Positions 16,261-25,074 of a DNA stretch of 59,498 nt are shown here, piece after piece. How positions within the stretch are numbered: the first letter of the stretch is position 1; every line of letters starts with the position of its first letter. The position numbers and the translations under genes were made by a program. The stretch is from Selenomonas sp. (GTDB lineage: Bacteria > Bacillota_C > Negativicutes > Selenomonadales > Selenomonadaceae): positions 1 to 59,498 of the forward strand of contig NZ_JAILPX010000087.1 of the NCBI RefSeq assembly GCF_024699275.1, read 5' to 3'. The notes under the pieces were generated by a model. The model made no database searches and was not told where the DNA came from. It was given only the letters and a program-made list of their open reading frames with translations.

Positions 16261-17723
16261 GTAAAGATGTTTCTCCGGAAATGCAGGCGGTTCGGGCAAA
16301 ACGGCGGGAAGCTGCTCATGTAAAATGGCAGGAGCGGTTTACGCAGTGGTCCTGGTATTGTGTGCTGGCAGAAGCATTCTTATTGGCCTTGTTTCCTCCT
16401 GCAGCTACTGCAGCCCTTGTGGCCGCAATTATTCTGACGTTGCTCAGATTTCGCACAGATGCAGATTTTGAGTTCCGTCATTTACCCTTCGATGTGCCGG
16501 CAGCACTTTTTGTGCTGCTCAGCGGACTTTCGATTGTCGTTTCGCCGGACAGAGGCTTTAGTTTTTACAACTGGTACAATCTGGTGGGCGTCTATGTGCT
16601 GACTTACTTTGTAGTGGGACAGAATCTGCGCAGTGTGAGACAGGCCAGGGAATTGTTGCTGGCTATTGGAGGGGCTGCTGTACTGGTCATCTTGTATGGC
16701 TTCTATCAGTTTGTCTTTGGCGTGGATATCAGCGCCATGAAATGGGTGGATGGAGAAGCGTTCCCTGAACTCAGGAAAAGAGTGTTTTCCACTTGGGAAA
16801 ATCCCAATATTTTGGCCGGTTATCTGGATGTACTGATTTGTCTGGTCTTCGGATTGTTTATCAAGGCGGGGACTAAACAAAAGCGCATTGTACTGGGACT
16901 GCTGCTGGCTGCTGGTGCGGCTTGTTTAGCCATGACCTATGCCCGGGGGGCATGTCTGGTAATTGCGGTCATCTTTGTCTTGTACGGTATGCTAAAGGAC
17001 TGGCGGGTACTGGCAGCTTGCGTTTTTATCGCCATATTGCTATTGGTGGCAGATCCGGTGCTTTACGAACGACTTGCTTCCGTCTTTACGAAAATCGATA
17101 CATCTTCGGAAATGCGTCTGGCTTTTTGGGAGAGTACAGTGGCCATGATTCAGGACCATCCCTTCCTGGGAATTGGCTGGGGCGCCTACTGGATGGTGTA
17201 CCCGGAATACGATTTTTATCTGCAGGGGGCGGATATTCTCATCGTCCATGCGCATAATTGGTACTTGAATTATGCGGCAGAAATTGGTATTCCCGGCATG
17301 CTTTCTTTTGTTTGGCTGTTCTTTGGGTCTTTGGCCCTGTCCCTGCGGCAGAAGTTCCTGCCGCCCCAGCCCGCTATTCCCGAGCCGACACCTTTTGATT
17401 ACAATGAGGATGCGGCAGCCGATGTGGAATTGAAAAAAATTGCGGATAGTGTACAGGCAGAGGAAGAAAAAACGGAGCTATCCATTTGGAAGGATTTTTG
17501 TCAGTGGGAAGATTGGCGCTTGCTGGGGGGGATTGCCTTTGGCCTGGGGCTGGCCTTGATTTCCGTGGCGTTGAATGGCATTACCGATGATCTGCTCTTT
17601 AATATTCCCACATCCATGTTCCTATGGCTGCTGCTGGCCTTTATTGCAGCAGTGGCAGAATTCAATTCGAAACCGGAGGCAAATGATGAAGAGTCCAACA
17701 ACTATATCGAAAGCGACCATTGA
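16257..17723 (+). CDS. O-antigen ligase-like / Wzy-type polytopic membrane protein
   Basis: This 488-residue protein starts at the ATGA overlap with folC. A cytoplasmic positively charged start (RAKRREAAHVKWQERF) is followed by about ten hydrophobic segments. A large external loop contains the family pattern around IQDHPFLGIGWGAYWMVYPEYDF and IVHAHNWYLNYAAEIGIPG, which fits the O-antigen ligase/polymerase (PF04932-like) superfamily. A charged insert (about 375-410) precedes the last helices. It likely acts on undecaprenyl- or lipid-linked polysaccharide at the outer face of the inner membrane, consistent with a diderm envelope. The exact reaction cannot be read from sequence. Confidence 0.83.
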   Translation: MSKDVSPEMQAVRAKRREAAHVKWQERFTQWSWYCVLAEAFLLALFPPAATAALVAAIILTLLRFRTDADFEFRHLPFDVPAALFVLLSGLSIVVSPDRGFSFYNWYNLVGVYVLTYFVVGQNLRSVRQARELLLAIGGAAVLVILYGFYQFVFGVDISAMKWVDGEAFPELRKRVFSTWENPNILAGYLDVLICLVFGLFIKAGTKQKRIVLGLLLAAGAACLAMTYARGACLVIAVIFVLYGMLKDWRVLAACVFIAILLLVADPVLYERLASVFTKIDTSSEMRLAFWESTVAMIQDHPFLGIGWGAYWMVYPEYDFYLQGADILIVHAHNWYLNYAAEIGIPGMLSFVWLFFGSLALSLRQKFLPPQPAIPEPTPFDYNEDAAADVELKKIADSVQAEEEKTELSIWKDFCQWEDWRLLGGIAFGLGLALISVALNGITDDLLFNIPTSMFLWLLLAFIAAVAEFNSKPEANDEESNNYIESDH

Positions 17724-18315
17724 TCGCTTGCCCTTGTATTTTCGTACGCTGCGGCTAGCACAGGATGAGGGCATTGACATTATTTCTTCGGAGGAACTGG
17801 GACGCCGGCTGGGAATTACTCCGGAACAGATTCGTAAGGATTTGGCCTCCTTCGGTCAGTTCGGTAAAAAGGGCGTAGGCTATTACGTCAACGAATTGAA
17901 AAGGAATGTGGGGGGGATTCTTGGACTGGATAATCACTGGAATATTGCCATTGTGGGCATTGGGCACCTGGGGGCGGCTTTGGCCAACTTCCATAATTTT
18001 GTCACCTTGGGGTTTAACCTTGTGGCACTTTTCGATGAGGACCCAGAGGTCATTGGCACTACGGTGAATCATGTCAAGGTGGAGGATATAGCCTGCCTGG
18101 AGCAGATTGTGAAGGAGCGGGATATCCATATTGGCATAATCGCTGTGCCTGCGGCTTTTGCTCAGGGGGTAGCTGATAAATTGGTGTCCGCCGGAGTCAA
18201 GGGAATTTGGAATTTTGCCCCCATAAAGATGGAAGTGCCTGCAGGGATGCACATTGTCAATGAAGACTTGTCCGTGGGGCTCAGCAGCTTATCTTATCAC
18301 ATTACCCGACAATGA
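17686..18315 (+). CDS. rex: Redox-sensing transcriptional repressor Rex
   Basis: The chosen start, ATG 17686, is six bases after GGAGG and gives 209 residues; it lies within the end of the preceding gene (38-base overlap). The N-terminal winged helix reads ISKATIDRLPLYFRTLRLAQDEGIDIISSEELGRRLGITPEQIRKDLASFGQFGKKG, characteristic of Rex, followed by a Rossmann domain with VGIGHLGAALANF that senses NADH/NAD+. Rex usually represses fermentation and respiration genes when NAD+ is high. Possible Rex sites were not searched for systematically. Confidence 0.96.
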   Translation: MKSPTTISKATIDRLPLYFRTLRLAQDEGIDIISSEELGRRLGITPEQIRKDLASFGQFGKKGVGYYVNELKRNVGGILGLDNHWNIAIVGIGHLGAALANFHNFVTLGFNLVALFDEDPEVIGTTVNHVKVEDIACLEQIVKERDIHIGIIAVPAAFAQGVADKLVSAGVKGIWNFAPIKMEVPAGMHIVNEDLSVGLSSLSYHITRQ

Positions 18316-18345
18316 AAAAAATATGAAATTTAACGGGCAGGAGTT

Positions 18346-18374
18346 TTGCTTTTTTTGTGGAACTATGTTATCAT
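18346..18374 (+). promoter_or_regulatory. Promoter for sepF
   Basis: TTGCTT (18346-18351), 17 bases, TATCAT (18369-18374), in the gap between rex and sepF. Confidence 0.5.
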
Positions 18375-18449
18375 GAGAAAAGTAAAATGGGATTAGGAAT
18401 CATAAAATCTACCGATAAATGTGAGAAACTACTGGAAGGACGATTGAAA

Positions 18450-19013
18450 ATGGGGCCAATTGAAAAAATTGCCGACAAGTTTTCGGGCTTAGTGGATATC
18501 ATCATGCCTTTGAATGATGATTATGAAGAGGATTTGGACGAAGTAGAGGATGAGTTGGCAGAGACGAAGAAAAAGAAGTCTGCTGTTAATTCCAACCGCA
18601 GAAATAGTGTAGCGGAAGCTAGCTATACTGAGGAATACAAGGTCTCTAATGGTGAGTCTATTCGTGTTGAGCGTCCGGCTTTAGGGCATGAAGCAGGTGC
18701 CTTTCGGCAGAAGAAATCCCAGCCGCAGTTGACGGTGCATACTACAAAGCAGCCCCAACTCAAGATGCAGATTTATGCGCCGCGTAATTTTGATCAGGTG
18801 ACAGCCATTGCGGATGATTTGAAAGATGGTAAAGCCTGTGTGGTAAATTATGAGCAGATTGAAGTTGCGGAGCAGCGTCGTATTTGTGATTTTGTAAACG
18901 GGGTTTGTTATGTTCTGGATGGATCGGCAAGACGTGTTTCCAATCAGATTATGCTCTATGTACCCAATGGGGTGGATGTGGCAGAGGCCATGACGATGGC
19001 GCTTACGGATTGA
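18450..19013 (+). CDS. sepF: Cell division protein SepF
   Basis: The chosen start is ATG 18450 with GGAAGGA upstream, giving 187 residues; TTG 18444 is a close alternative. The N-terminus GPIEKIADKFSGLVDIIMP is the amphipathic membrane-binding helix, followed by an acidic and Lys-rich linker (to about residue 100). The C-terminal SepF core carries YAPRNFDQVTAIADDLKDGKACVVNYEQ and FVNGVCYVLDGSARRVSNQIMLYVPNGV. It anchors and bundles FtsZ at the division septum. It is monocistronic: its own promoter lies upstream and a terminator hairpin downstream. Confidence 0.94.
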   Translation: MGPIEKIADKFSGLVDIIMPLNDDYEEDLDEVEDELAETKKKKSAVNSNRRNSVAEASYTEEYKVSNGESIRVERPALGHEAGAFRQKKSQPQLTVHTTKQPQLKMQIYAPRNFDQVTAIADDLKDGKACVVNYEQIEVAEQRRICDFVNGVCYVLDGSARRVSNQIMLYVPNGVDVAEAMTMALTD

Positions 19014-19045
19014 TAACTGCCCGCAGATGATTTCGTATTTAGTTG

Positions 19046-19077
19046 GACCAGGCAGTCTCTTGGGGGATTGTCTGGTC
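19046..19077 (+). terminator. Hairpin after sepF
   Basis: GACCAGGCA (19046-19054) pairs with TGTCTGGTC (19069-19077), followed by a T-rich tail. Confidence 0.65.
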
Positions 19078-19180
19078 TATTTGTTTGTTATGGTTTTGAA
19101 GCATCAGACTGTAATACTATAGGCAATAGAAGATGTGAAGCATTGCTTTGCGCGAGTTTTCATAAAGGATGGATGTAGCA

Positions 19181-20629
19181 ATGGAACAGAAAAATGAAGT
19201 TTTGGAAGGCGTTTTGGCTGAATTTGCCAAGCTGGCAGCAATTCCTCGTAAGTCCGGTCACGAACAGGCCGTCAGTGATTTTTTGAAGGATTATCTGCAG
19301 CAGATGGGCCTGCAGGTAACTCAGGATGAGAAAAATAATATCATTGCCGATAAAGCTGCCTGCCCAGGCTTTGAGCAGGCGCCACTGACGATTTTGCAGG
19401 GGCATATGGATATGGTCTGCGTGGCTGCGGAAGGCGTAAAATTTGATCCTCTGCAGGATGCCATCAAACTGGTGCGGGAGGAAAAGTTCCTGCGGGCGGA
19501 AGGTACCAGCTTGGGAGCTGATGACGGTATCGGTGTGGCTGAGGCCATTTATATCCTGAAAAATGCGAAAGACCATGGTCCCCTGCGCCTGATTGTCACC
19601 GTTGACGAAGAACAGGGGATGACGGGAGCCATTCATTTGGATGCCCGTCATTTGCAGGATGCAAAATTTTTGATTAACTGCGACTCGGAAAACTACGATG
19701 AGCTTACTGTGGGTAGTGCGGGCAGCGTGAACCTGGATTTTTCCCGGGAAATCAAATGGGTGAAATCGGAACTTTCTGCTGGCTGGCAGATTGAAGTCAA
19801 AGGTTTGTTGGGCGGTCATTCTGGTGAGCGTATCGGCGATGGCCGAGGTAATGCCATTCGTACATTGGCCATGACTTTGGCGGCACTGGCCAATGCGGGA
19901 GAGGTGACGCTGGCTTCCTTTAGCGGCGGTAAGGCCCGTAATGCCATTCCGGATGATGCGCGCATGATTATTGCAACGGATATGGACAAAGAAATTCTGG
20001 AGAAGGTGCTGCAGGAACAGCAGGAGCGCTTCTGCAAGATGTACGGCAGTGTCGATCCAAATGTGCAGTTTGTACTGACCAGTGTGGAAACGCCTCAGCA
20101 GGTCATGACTGCTGGGGATATGGTCAGACTTGTGCGGTTGCTTACCATTCTTCATACCGGTGTTTTTGCCATGTCCACGGTGATTCCGGGATTGGTTGAG
20201 ACTTCGGCCAATTTAGGTGTGGTGGAAACGACGAATACGGAGATAAAAATTCAATATTTCCCCCGCTCGGCTGTGGATCAGAAGCTGGATGAGTTCCGCT
20301 TCATGGCAGAAGAATGGGGGATGTTAACGGGCTTTACCGCCCATATTGGCACCCAGTCTCCAGGGTGGAAGGAAAACAAGGACAGTAAGCTGGCCAAGAT
20401 AATGGCAGAAACCTTCAAGAAGCAAAATGGCAAAGCGATGAAAGTGGAAACCATTCATGCTGGTTTGGAATGTGGCTGGCACTTCCGAAAAAATCCGGAA
20501 TTGGATATGGTGTCCATTGGTGTAACCACCCTGGACATTCATAGTCCTAAGGAACGGCTGTTGCTAGAAACCGTTAAACCCCAGGTGGATTTGATTGTGG
20601 AGACTTTGCATGAGATTGCAAAAGCATGA
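19181..20629 (+). CDS. pepD: Aminoacyl-histidine dipeptidase (PepD, M20 family)
   Basis: From ATG 19181 (AAAGGATGG eight bases upstream) the protein has 482 residues; the ATG at 19169 is too close to that site. M20 zinc-ligand motifs are in order: LQGHMDMVC (His, Asp), SLGADDGIGVAEA (bridging Asp), VDEEQGMTGAIHL (catalytic Glu) and INCDSEN, with HAGLECGWH near the C-terminus. It hydrolyses Xaa-His and other dipeptides in the cytoplasm. Hairpins on both sides suggest a single-gene transcript. Confidence 0.93.
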   Translation: MEQKNEVLEGVLAEFAKLAAIPRKSGHEQAVSDFLKDYLQQMGLQVTQDEKNNIIADKAACPGFEQAPLTILQGHMDMVCVAAEGVKFDPLQDAIKLVREEKFLRAEGTSLGADDGIGVAEAIYILKNAKDHGPLRLIVTVDEEQGMTGAIHLDARHLQDAKFLINCDSENYDELTVGSAGSVNLDFSREIKWVKSELSAGWQIEVKGLLGGHSGERIGDGRGNAIRTLAMTLAALANAGEVTLASFSGGKARNAIPDDARMIIATDMDKEILEKVLQEQQERFCKMYGSVDPNVQFVLTSVETPQQVMTAGDMVRLVRLLTILHTGVFAMSTVIPGLVETSANLGVVETTNTEIKIQYFPRSAVDQKLDEFRFMAEEWGMLTGFTAHIGTQSPGWKENKDSKLAKIMAETFKKQNGKAMKVETIHAGLECGWHFRKNPELDMVSIGVTTLDIHSPKERLLLETVKPQVDLIVETLHEIAKA

Positions 20630-20655
20630 TGTAATTTAATGCCCCTGCGGGGGAA

Positions 20656-20692
20656 ATGAGGTTCAAAGGTAGAACTTATCTTTGAACCTCAT
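20656..20692 (+). terminator. Hairpin after pepD
   Basis: ATGAGGTTCAAAG (20656-20668) pairs perfectly with CTTTGAACCTCAT (20680-20692), followed by ATTTCTT. A small CCCC/GGGG hairpin lies just before it. Confidence 0.7.
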
Positions 20693-20713
20693 ATTTCTTA
20701 GAAGGAGTTTTTC

Positions 20714-22495
20714 ATGAAGGAAAAGATTTTCTGGCTGGCTGTCAACGCCAAGTACTCACATACCTCGCTGGCTGTCCGCTATTTGCGGGAGGTGGTATCT
20801 GGTTCGGCGATTATGGAACTGACCATTAATCATCAGCTATTGGCTATGCTGGGAGAAATTTATGCTGCCAAGCCCAAGGTCCTGGGGATTTCCTGTTATA
20901 TCTGGAATATTGAAATGGTCAAAGCCTTGTTGAAGCTTTTGCCTGCGGCTTTGCCGGATACGGTCATTATCTGCGGCGGCCCGGAAGTTTCCTATGGTGT
21001 GGCAGAATTCATGCAGGCCTATCCCATGGTGGATTATGTTTGCCGAGGAGAGGGAGAAGAGGCTTTGCCAAGGTTGGTGGAGCAGTTGCGGCAGGCTGAT
21101 TTTGATCGGGCTGCAGTCAATAAATGCCTGGATGAAGCCGGGATTCCTGGGATTGCCTGGCGCAGCCAGAGCGGGCAGATTAGTGAAGGCCAGGATGTGA
21201 CGGTGGCTGATTTTGCCGGTAAAGTTCCCTTTGCCTATCGGGCGGAGGAAATGGCTGAAATAAAGGAACGAATTCTCTATTATGAGACCAGCCGGGGATG
21301 TCCTTTTTCCTGTGCGTATTGTTTATCCTGTGCCACAGCTGGGGTCAGATATCTGCCCTTGGAGCGGGTGTTCCGGGAATTGGCTTTCTTTGTGGCCCAT
21401 GATGTGCGGCAGGTCAAATTTGTTGACCGGACTTTTAATGCCAAAAAGGATCATTTCCTGCCTATTTTACAATATCTGTTGGCGCTTCCTGCGGATTGCC
21501 GAACTAATTTTCATTTTGAAGTGGCCATCGATTATCTGGACGAAGAGGTTATGATGGTGCTGGCTCAAATGCCCAAGGGGCGTGTACAGCTGGAAATCGG
21601 CATTCAGTCCACGAACGAGAAAACTTTGAAGGCGGTGTCCCGGGTGAATCACTGGCAGGATATCGCCAGTCATATCCGAAAAATCATGAGTTTTCACAAT
21701 ATGCATCTCCATGTGGATTTGATTATTGGCCTGCCAGGAGAGGATATGGCGTCTTTTCATCAATCCTTTAACGATGTGTATGCACTGCAGACGGATATGC
21801 TGCAGCTGGGCTTCCTGAAATTTCTGAAGGGAGCAGCCATGATGAATTTAATTGAGCCCTATCGGTATCGCTATATGCCCATGGCGCCCTATGAGGTGTT
21901 GCAGAGCGATGCGTTAAGCTATGGTGAAATCCGTTGGTTCCATAGTTTTGAACAGGTTTTTGAACTTTATTATAATGCTGGCCGCTGCCGCCAGACGGTC
22001 AATTACCTCATTCGGGAAGGGGAGCAAGGCGATGCCTTTGCTTTTTGGCAGAAATTTACGGATTGGTGGGAGGCAAGCGGTTTTCATAAAGTCGGTCATA
22101 GTACGAAAAATCTTTATGGATATTTGGGTGATTTTTCGTTGATGACCTATGATTTGTCGGCAGATCTGGTGGATAACTTACTGCGCTATGATGCCCTTAT
22201 GTCCGATGGCGGCAGAATCCGCCCGGAAAATCTCGCGTGGAATCGCCTGCAGTATCAGGAGATTACCGCTGACTTTTGGAAAGGTGCTCCCAGCCGGGTC
22301 CGGGCCTATCTGCCAGCATATACCTTTACGAATTGGCGGGATGTGAACAAGAAATATCATATTGAGGTCTTTGCCTATGCAGTGGATACAGCAGTTCAGG
22401 AAAAGCTGATCAGGAAGCGACGAGCACTGCTCTTTGACTACACCCAGGCAGAACCAGAAAGTCAATCTATCGATTTATGGATGGAGGAGAAATGA
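20714..22495 (+). CDS. B12-binding-domain radical SAM protein with DUF4080-type C-terminus
   Basis: This 593-residue protein starts at ATG behind AGAAGGAG. An N-terminal cobalamin-binding-like domain (about 1-150; VLGISCYIWNIEMVKALLKLL, VIICGGPEVSYG) is followed by a radical SAM core (about 180-400) with the [4Fe-4S] motif SRGCPFSCAYCLSC, and a C-terminal domain. It resembles the DUF4080 group of B12-binding radical SAM proteins, whose reactions are mostly unknown. The N-terminal domain lacks an obvious DxHxxG cobalamin signature, so it may not bind B12. It overlaps the next radical SAM gene as ATGA. Confidence 0.85.
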   Translation: MKEKIFWLAVNAKYSHTSLAVRYLREVVSGSAIMELTINHQLLAMLGEIYAAKPKVLGISCYIWNIEMVKALLKLLPAALPDTVIICGGPEVSYGVAEFMQAYPMVDYVCRGEGEEALPRLVEQLRQADFDRAAVNKCLDEAGIPGIAWRSQSGQISEGQDVTVADFAGKVPFAYRAEEMAEIKERILYYETSRGCPFSCAYCLSCATAGVRYLPLERVFRELAFFVAHDVRQVKFVDRTFNAKKDHFLPILQYLLALPADCRTNFHFEVAIDYLDEEVMMVLAQMPKGRVQLEIGIQSTNEKTLKAVSRVNHWQDIASHIRKIMSFHNMHLHVDLIIGLPGEDMASFHQSFNDVYALQTDMLQLGFLKFLKGAAMMNLIEPYRYRYMPMAPYEVLQSDALSYGEIRWFHSFEQVFELYYNAGRCRQTVNYLIREGEQGDAFAFWQKFTDWWEASGFHKVGHSTKNLYGYLGDFSLMTYDLSADLVDNLLRYDALMSDGGRIRPENLAWNRLQYQEITADFWKGAPSRVRAYLPAYTFTNWRDVNKKYHIEVFAYAVDTAVQEKLIRKRRALLFDYTQAEPESQSIDLWMEEK

Positions 22496-23481
22496 ACGTA
22501 CAGGAAGAGATCTATCGGCCTTTTTCCGCCTTTCTCAAGGAGCGCTATGGAGAAAAGGTTTATAAGCTGCCCATTGCGCTGCCCGTAACCTGTCCCAACC
22601 GGGATGGTTCCTGTGGCAATGGCGGGGCAGGCTGTACTTTTTGCGGGGAAATCGGTACGGGATATGAGAATTTGCCGGCTTCCATGACCATCACCGAGCA
22701 GATGGAAGCCAATAAGGCCCATATTGTGCCCAAGTATAAGGCCAGAAAGTTTATTCCTTATCTGCAGAATTTCAGCAACACCTATACGTCGCCAGCAAGA
22801 GTGGCCCAGTGGGTAGCTGAAGCCGGCGCTCCGGAGGATGTGGTAGCCGTGTATATCGCTACTCGTCCGGATTGCATCAGCGATGAGCATTTAGCTGCCA
22901 TCAAGGAACAGGCAAATCGGTGCGGTGTGGATATCTGCGTGGAACTAGGTCTTCAGAGCACAAATGTTCACACACTGATGGAGATTAACCGGGGTCATAC
23001 ATTGGCAGAACTCATTGATGCGGTGCTGCGCATCCGAAAATTTGGTTTGCAATCTTGTGTTCATCTCATCTTGAATCTGCCTTGGGACGATGAACTGGAT
23101 ATTATCGAGGATGCTAAGATATTATCGGCTCTGGGGGTTGATCAAGTAAAGCTGCATGCCCTCTATATTGTCAAGGGAACGGCTATGGCCCGGGATTATG
23201 AGGCCGGACGGTTGAAGATGATTACCCTGCCGGAGTATGAGGACCGGGTTATTCAGTTTTTGGAGCATCTTTCTCCGGATATTGTTCTGCAGCGGATAAT
23301 CGGCCGGGCGCCGGAGGAGAACACGCTCTTTTCCAACTGGCATACAGGCTGGTGGAAGATTCGTGACCATATCATCAATGTTATGCGGCAGGAAGGTCGT
23401 TACCAGGGACGGCTTTGTGATTATCTCAATGGCCGGGCTGTGCGGAAGTTTTGCGGAGAATCTGACGAAACAAGCAGATAA
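22492..23481 (+). CDS. Radical SAM protein, TIGR01212/YhcC family
   Basis: From ATG 22492, overlapping the previous stop and preceded by GGAGGAG, the protein has 329 residues. It begins YRPFSAFLKERYGEKVYKLPIALPVTCPNRDG and has the cluster motif CPNRDGSCGNGGAGCTFCG, with the unusual long Cys spacing of this family. LGLQSTNVHTLMEINRGHT and LHALYIVKGTAMARDYEAG also match. Function is unconfirmed; E. coli YhcC is the reference homologue. A role in tRNA or protein modification is possible but not shown by the sequence. Confidence 0.88.
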   Translation: MNVQEEIYRPFSAFLKERYGEKVYKLPIALPVTCPNRDGSCGNGGAGCTFCGEIGTGYENLPASMTITEQMEANKAHIVPKYKARKFIPYLQNFSNTYTSPARVAQWVAEAGAPEDVVAVYIATRPDCISDEHLAAIKEQANRCGVDICVELGLQSTNVHTLMEINRGHTLAELIDAVLRIRKFGLQSCVHLILNLPWDDELDIIEDAKILSALGVDQVKLHALYIVKGTAMARDYEAGRLKMITLPEYEDRVIQFLEHLSPDIVLQRIIGRAPEENTLFSNWHTGWWKIRDHIINVMRQEGRYQGRLCDYLNGRAVRKFCGESDETSR

Positions 23482-23512
23482 AAGTGCACTGGTGACTGTT
23501 GGTGCGATGTAA

Positions 23513-23549
23513 AAACGAGCGTATACCCTGATGTGGTATACGCTCGTTT
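23513..23549. terminator. Bidirectional terminator between convergent genes
   Basis: AAACGAGCGTATACC (23513-23527) pairs perfectly with 23535-23549 around a 7-base loop. A-rich and T-rich flanks let it serve both the radical SAM operon and the minus-strand speD-like gene. Confidence 0.85.
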
Positions 23550-23567
23550 CGTGTATAATACCGATAG

Positions 23568-24032
23568 TCATTGTGCGTTATTATTGCGGCGGGCCAGGAT
23601 GCGGATGACTTTAGCTCCGGTGTTATGAATCTTGCGCAGGGGCGCAACCCGGGTCTTAACCTTAGGTTTTAATTCCTTGGCGGTGCCAAAGCCTCCCCGC
23701 TTTAGGATTGTTGTTTTTATCTTGTCGGGCTTAAAGAAACTGCGGATAGCCTGTCCAAGCTTATCTGGCTCAGCATCTTCCCGACAGAGGAAGACATCCA
23801 GAGCCACATATTTTCGTTCGGGATAAACATGGAGGGTGATGTGTCCATCGGACATGATCAACATTAGGACATTATGACCGTTGTCCAAGTTTTCGCTGGA
23901 GCAACTGATCAGCTGCATTTCCAGTTCCTGCAGGATCTTCTTCAGCATATCTAAAATCTGTTCATTATCATTTAATTGTTTGTTTTGGCAGTTAAATAAA
24001 TCCGCAGTTAAATGGCGGGCTAAAATCTTCAT
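23568..24032 (-). CDS. SpeD-like protein lacking the pyruvoyl-forming serine
   Basis: This 154-residue protein on the minus strand starts at ATG 24032 behind GAAGGAG. It aligns with short class 1B S-adenosylmethionine decarboxylases: ARHLTADLFNC at the start, then LIMSDGHITLHVYPERKYVALDVFLC and a final KRGGFG. In active SpeD the segment reads ESH-IH-PE, and the Ser becomes the pyruvoyl group by self-cleavage between Glu and Ser. Here the corresponding residues are Asp-Gly, so cleavage and pyruvoyl formation should be impossible, although the His and the Cys (DVFLC) are kept. A basic C-terminal tail of about 40 residues is extra. It is probably a non-canonical homologue with another role. Confidence 0.8.
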   Translation of the reverse strand: MKILARHLTADLFNCQNKQLNDNEQILDMLKKILQELEMQLISCSSENLDNGHNVLMLIMSDGHITLHVYPERKYVALDVFLCREDAEPDKLGQAIRSFFKPDKIKTTILKRGGFGTAKELKPKVKTRVAPLRKIHNTGAKVIRILARRNNNAQ

Positions 24033-24181
24033 TCACTATACTCCTTCATTAAGACATAAATCATATTATATTAGATTATTAGACAATTCGTCAAATTTTC
24101 CTGCCTCTAGGCGGAGATTTCTTGCGCAAAAGAGAAAAAATTGCTATTCTATTAGAAGTTGATAGAAATGGGAGTGTGCAG

Positions 24182-25051
24182 ATGGTAACCGTAGAAGCAA
24201 ATGCGAAAGTAAATTTGACGCTGGACATTTTGGGCAAGCGTCCCGATGGTTTTCATGAGGTGGCTATGGTCATGCAGTCTATTGGTCTGCATGATACACT
24301 GACCATGGAAAAGACGGATGGAGCGATTGAACTCACCATTAATGTGCCCTGGCTTAAAGCCGATGAAAAGAATCTGGCTTGGCGGGCTGCCGAATTGGTG
24401 CGTCAAGAATATGGCCTTAAGGGAGGAGTGCGGATTGGGCTCACCAAGCGCATTCCCATTGCGGCAGGACTGGCGGGGGGCAGTGCTGATGCTGCTGCTG
24501 TTCTGCAGGGAATGAATGCGCTTTATGAGTTGCAGATCAGTGAGGAAAAACTCTGTGATTTAGGCGCACGCCTGGGGTCGGATATTCCTTTTTGCATCAT
24601 GGGAGGGACTATGCTGGCTACTGGACGGGGGGAAGTGCTGACTCGTCTGGCAGATATGCCCGCAACGTGGGTGGTGCTGGCTAAGCCCCGGATTTCGGTA
24701 TCTACGGCCTGGGCTTATCAGAATTATGATGAGCAGGGAGCCGAACGTCATCCTGACAATGAGTCCATTCAGAAGGCCATTTCCCAGGGGAATCGAAAAG
24801 CCGTAGCTGGGTTGTTGTGCAATGTGCTGGAAAGTGTTACTATAAAGAAGTATGACGTGATTGCGGATTATAAGCAGATGATGCTGGATAAAGGTGCCAT
24901 GGCCAGTATGATGTCTGGCAGTGGCCCCACAGTGTTTGGGCTGGCTCGTAGCCGTGAACAGGCTGAATCCATTGCGGATGTTCTACGGCAGAAAACCAAT
25001 GCGGATGTCTTTGTCACTCGTACATTTCAGAAGAATCGTAGAAAAGCGTAA
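24182..25051 (+). CDS. ispE: 4-diphosphocytidyl-2-C-methyl-D-erythritol kinase
   Basis: From ATG 24182 (GGGAG seven bases upstream) the protein has 289 residues, normal for IspE. GHMP-kinase motifs are clear: EANAKVNLTLDILGKRPDGFHEVAMVMQSI at the start, the ATP loop PIAAGLAGGSADAAAVL near residue 90, and MSGSGPTVFGL near 245. It performs the third-last ATP-dependent step of the MEP isoprenoid pathway. A possible promoter (TTGCGC, 17 bases, TATTCT) lies just upstream. gntR and glmU follow on the same strand. Confidence 0.96.
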   Translation: MVTVEANAKVNLTLDILGKRPDGFHEVAMVMQSIGLHDTLTMEKTDGAIELTINVPWLKADEKNLAWRAAELVRQEYGLKGGVRIGLTKRIPIAAGLAGGSADAAAVLQGMNALYELQISEEKLCDLGARLGSDIPFCIMGGTMLATGRGEVLTRLADMPATWVVLAKPRISVSTAWAYQNYDEQGAERHPDNESIQKAISQGNRKAVAGLLCNVLESVTIKKYDVIADYKQMMLDKGAMASMMSGSGPTVFGLARSREQAESIADVLRQKTNADVFVTRTFQKNRRKA

Positions 25052-25074
25052 TTTTACAAAAGAGGTAGGCCGAT

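Noticed and set aside
19160..20155. 331-codon open frame antisense to pepD
   Set aside because: Shadow of a clearly recognisable peptidase gene; no independent evidence.
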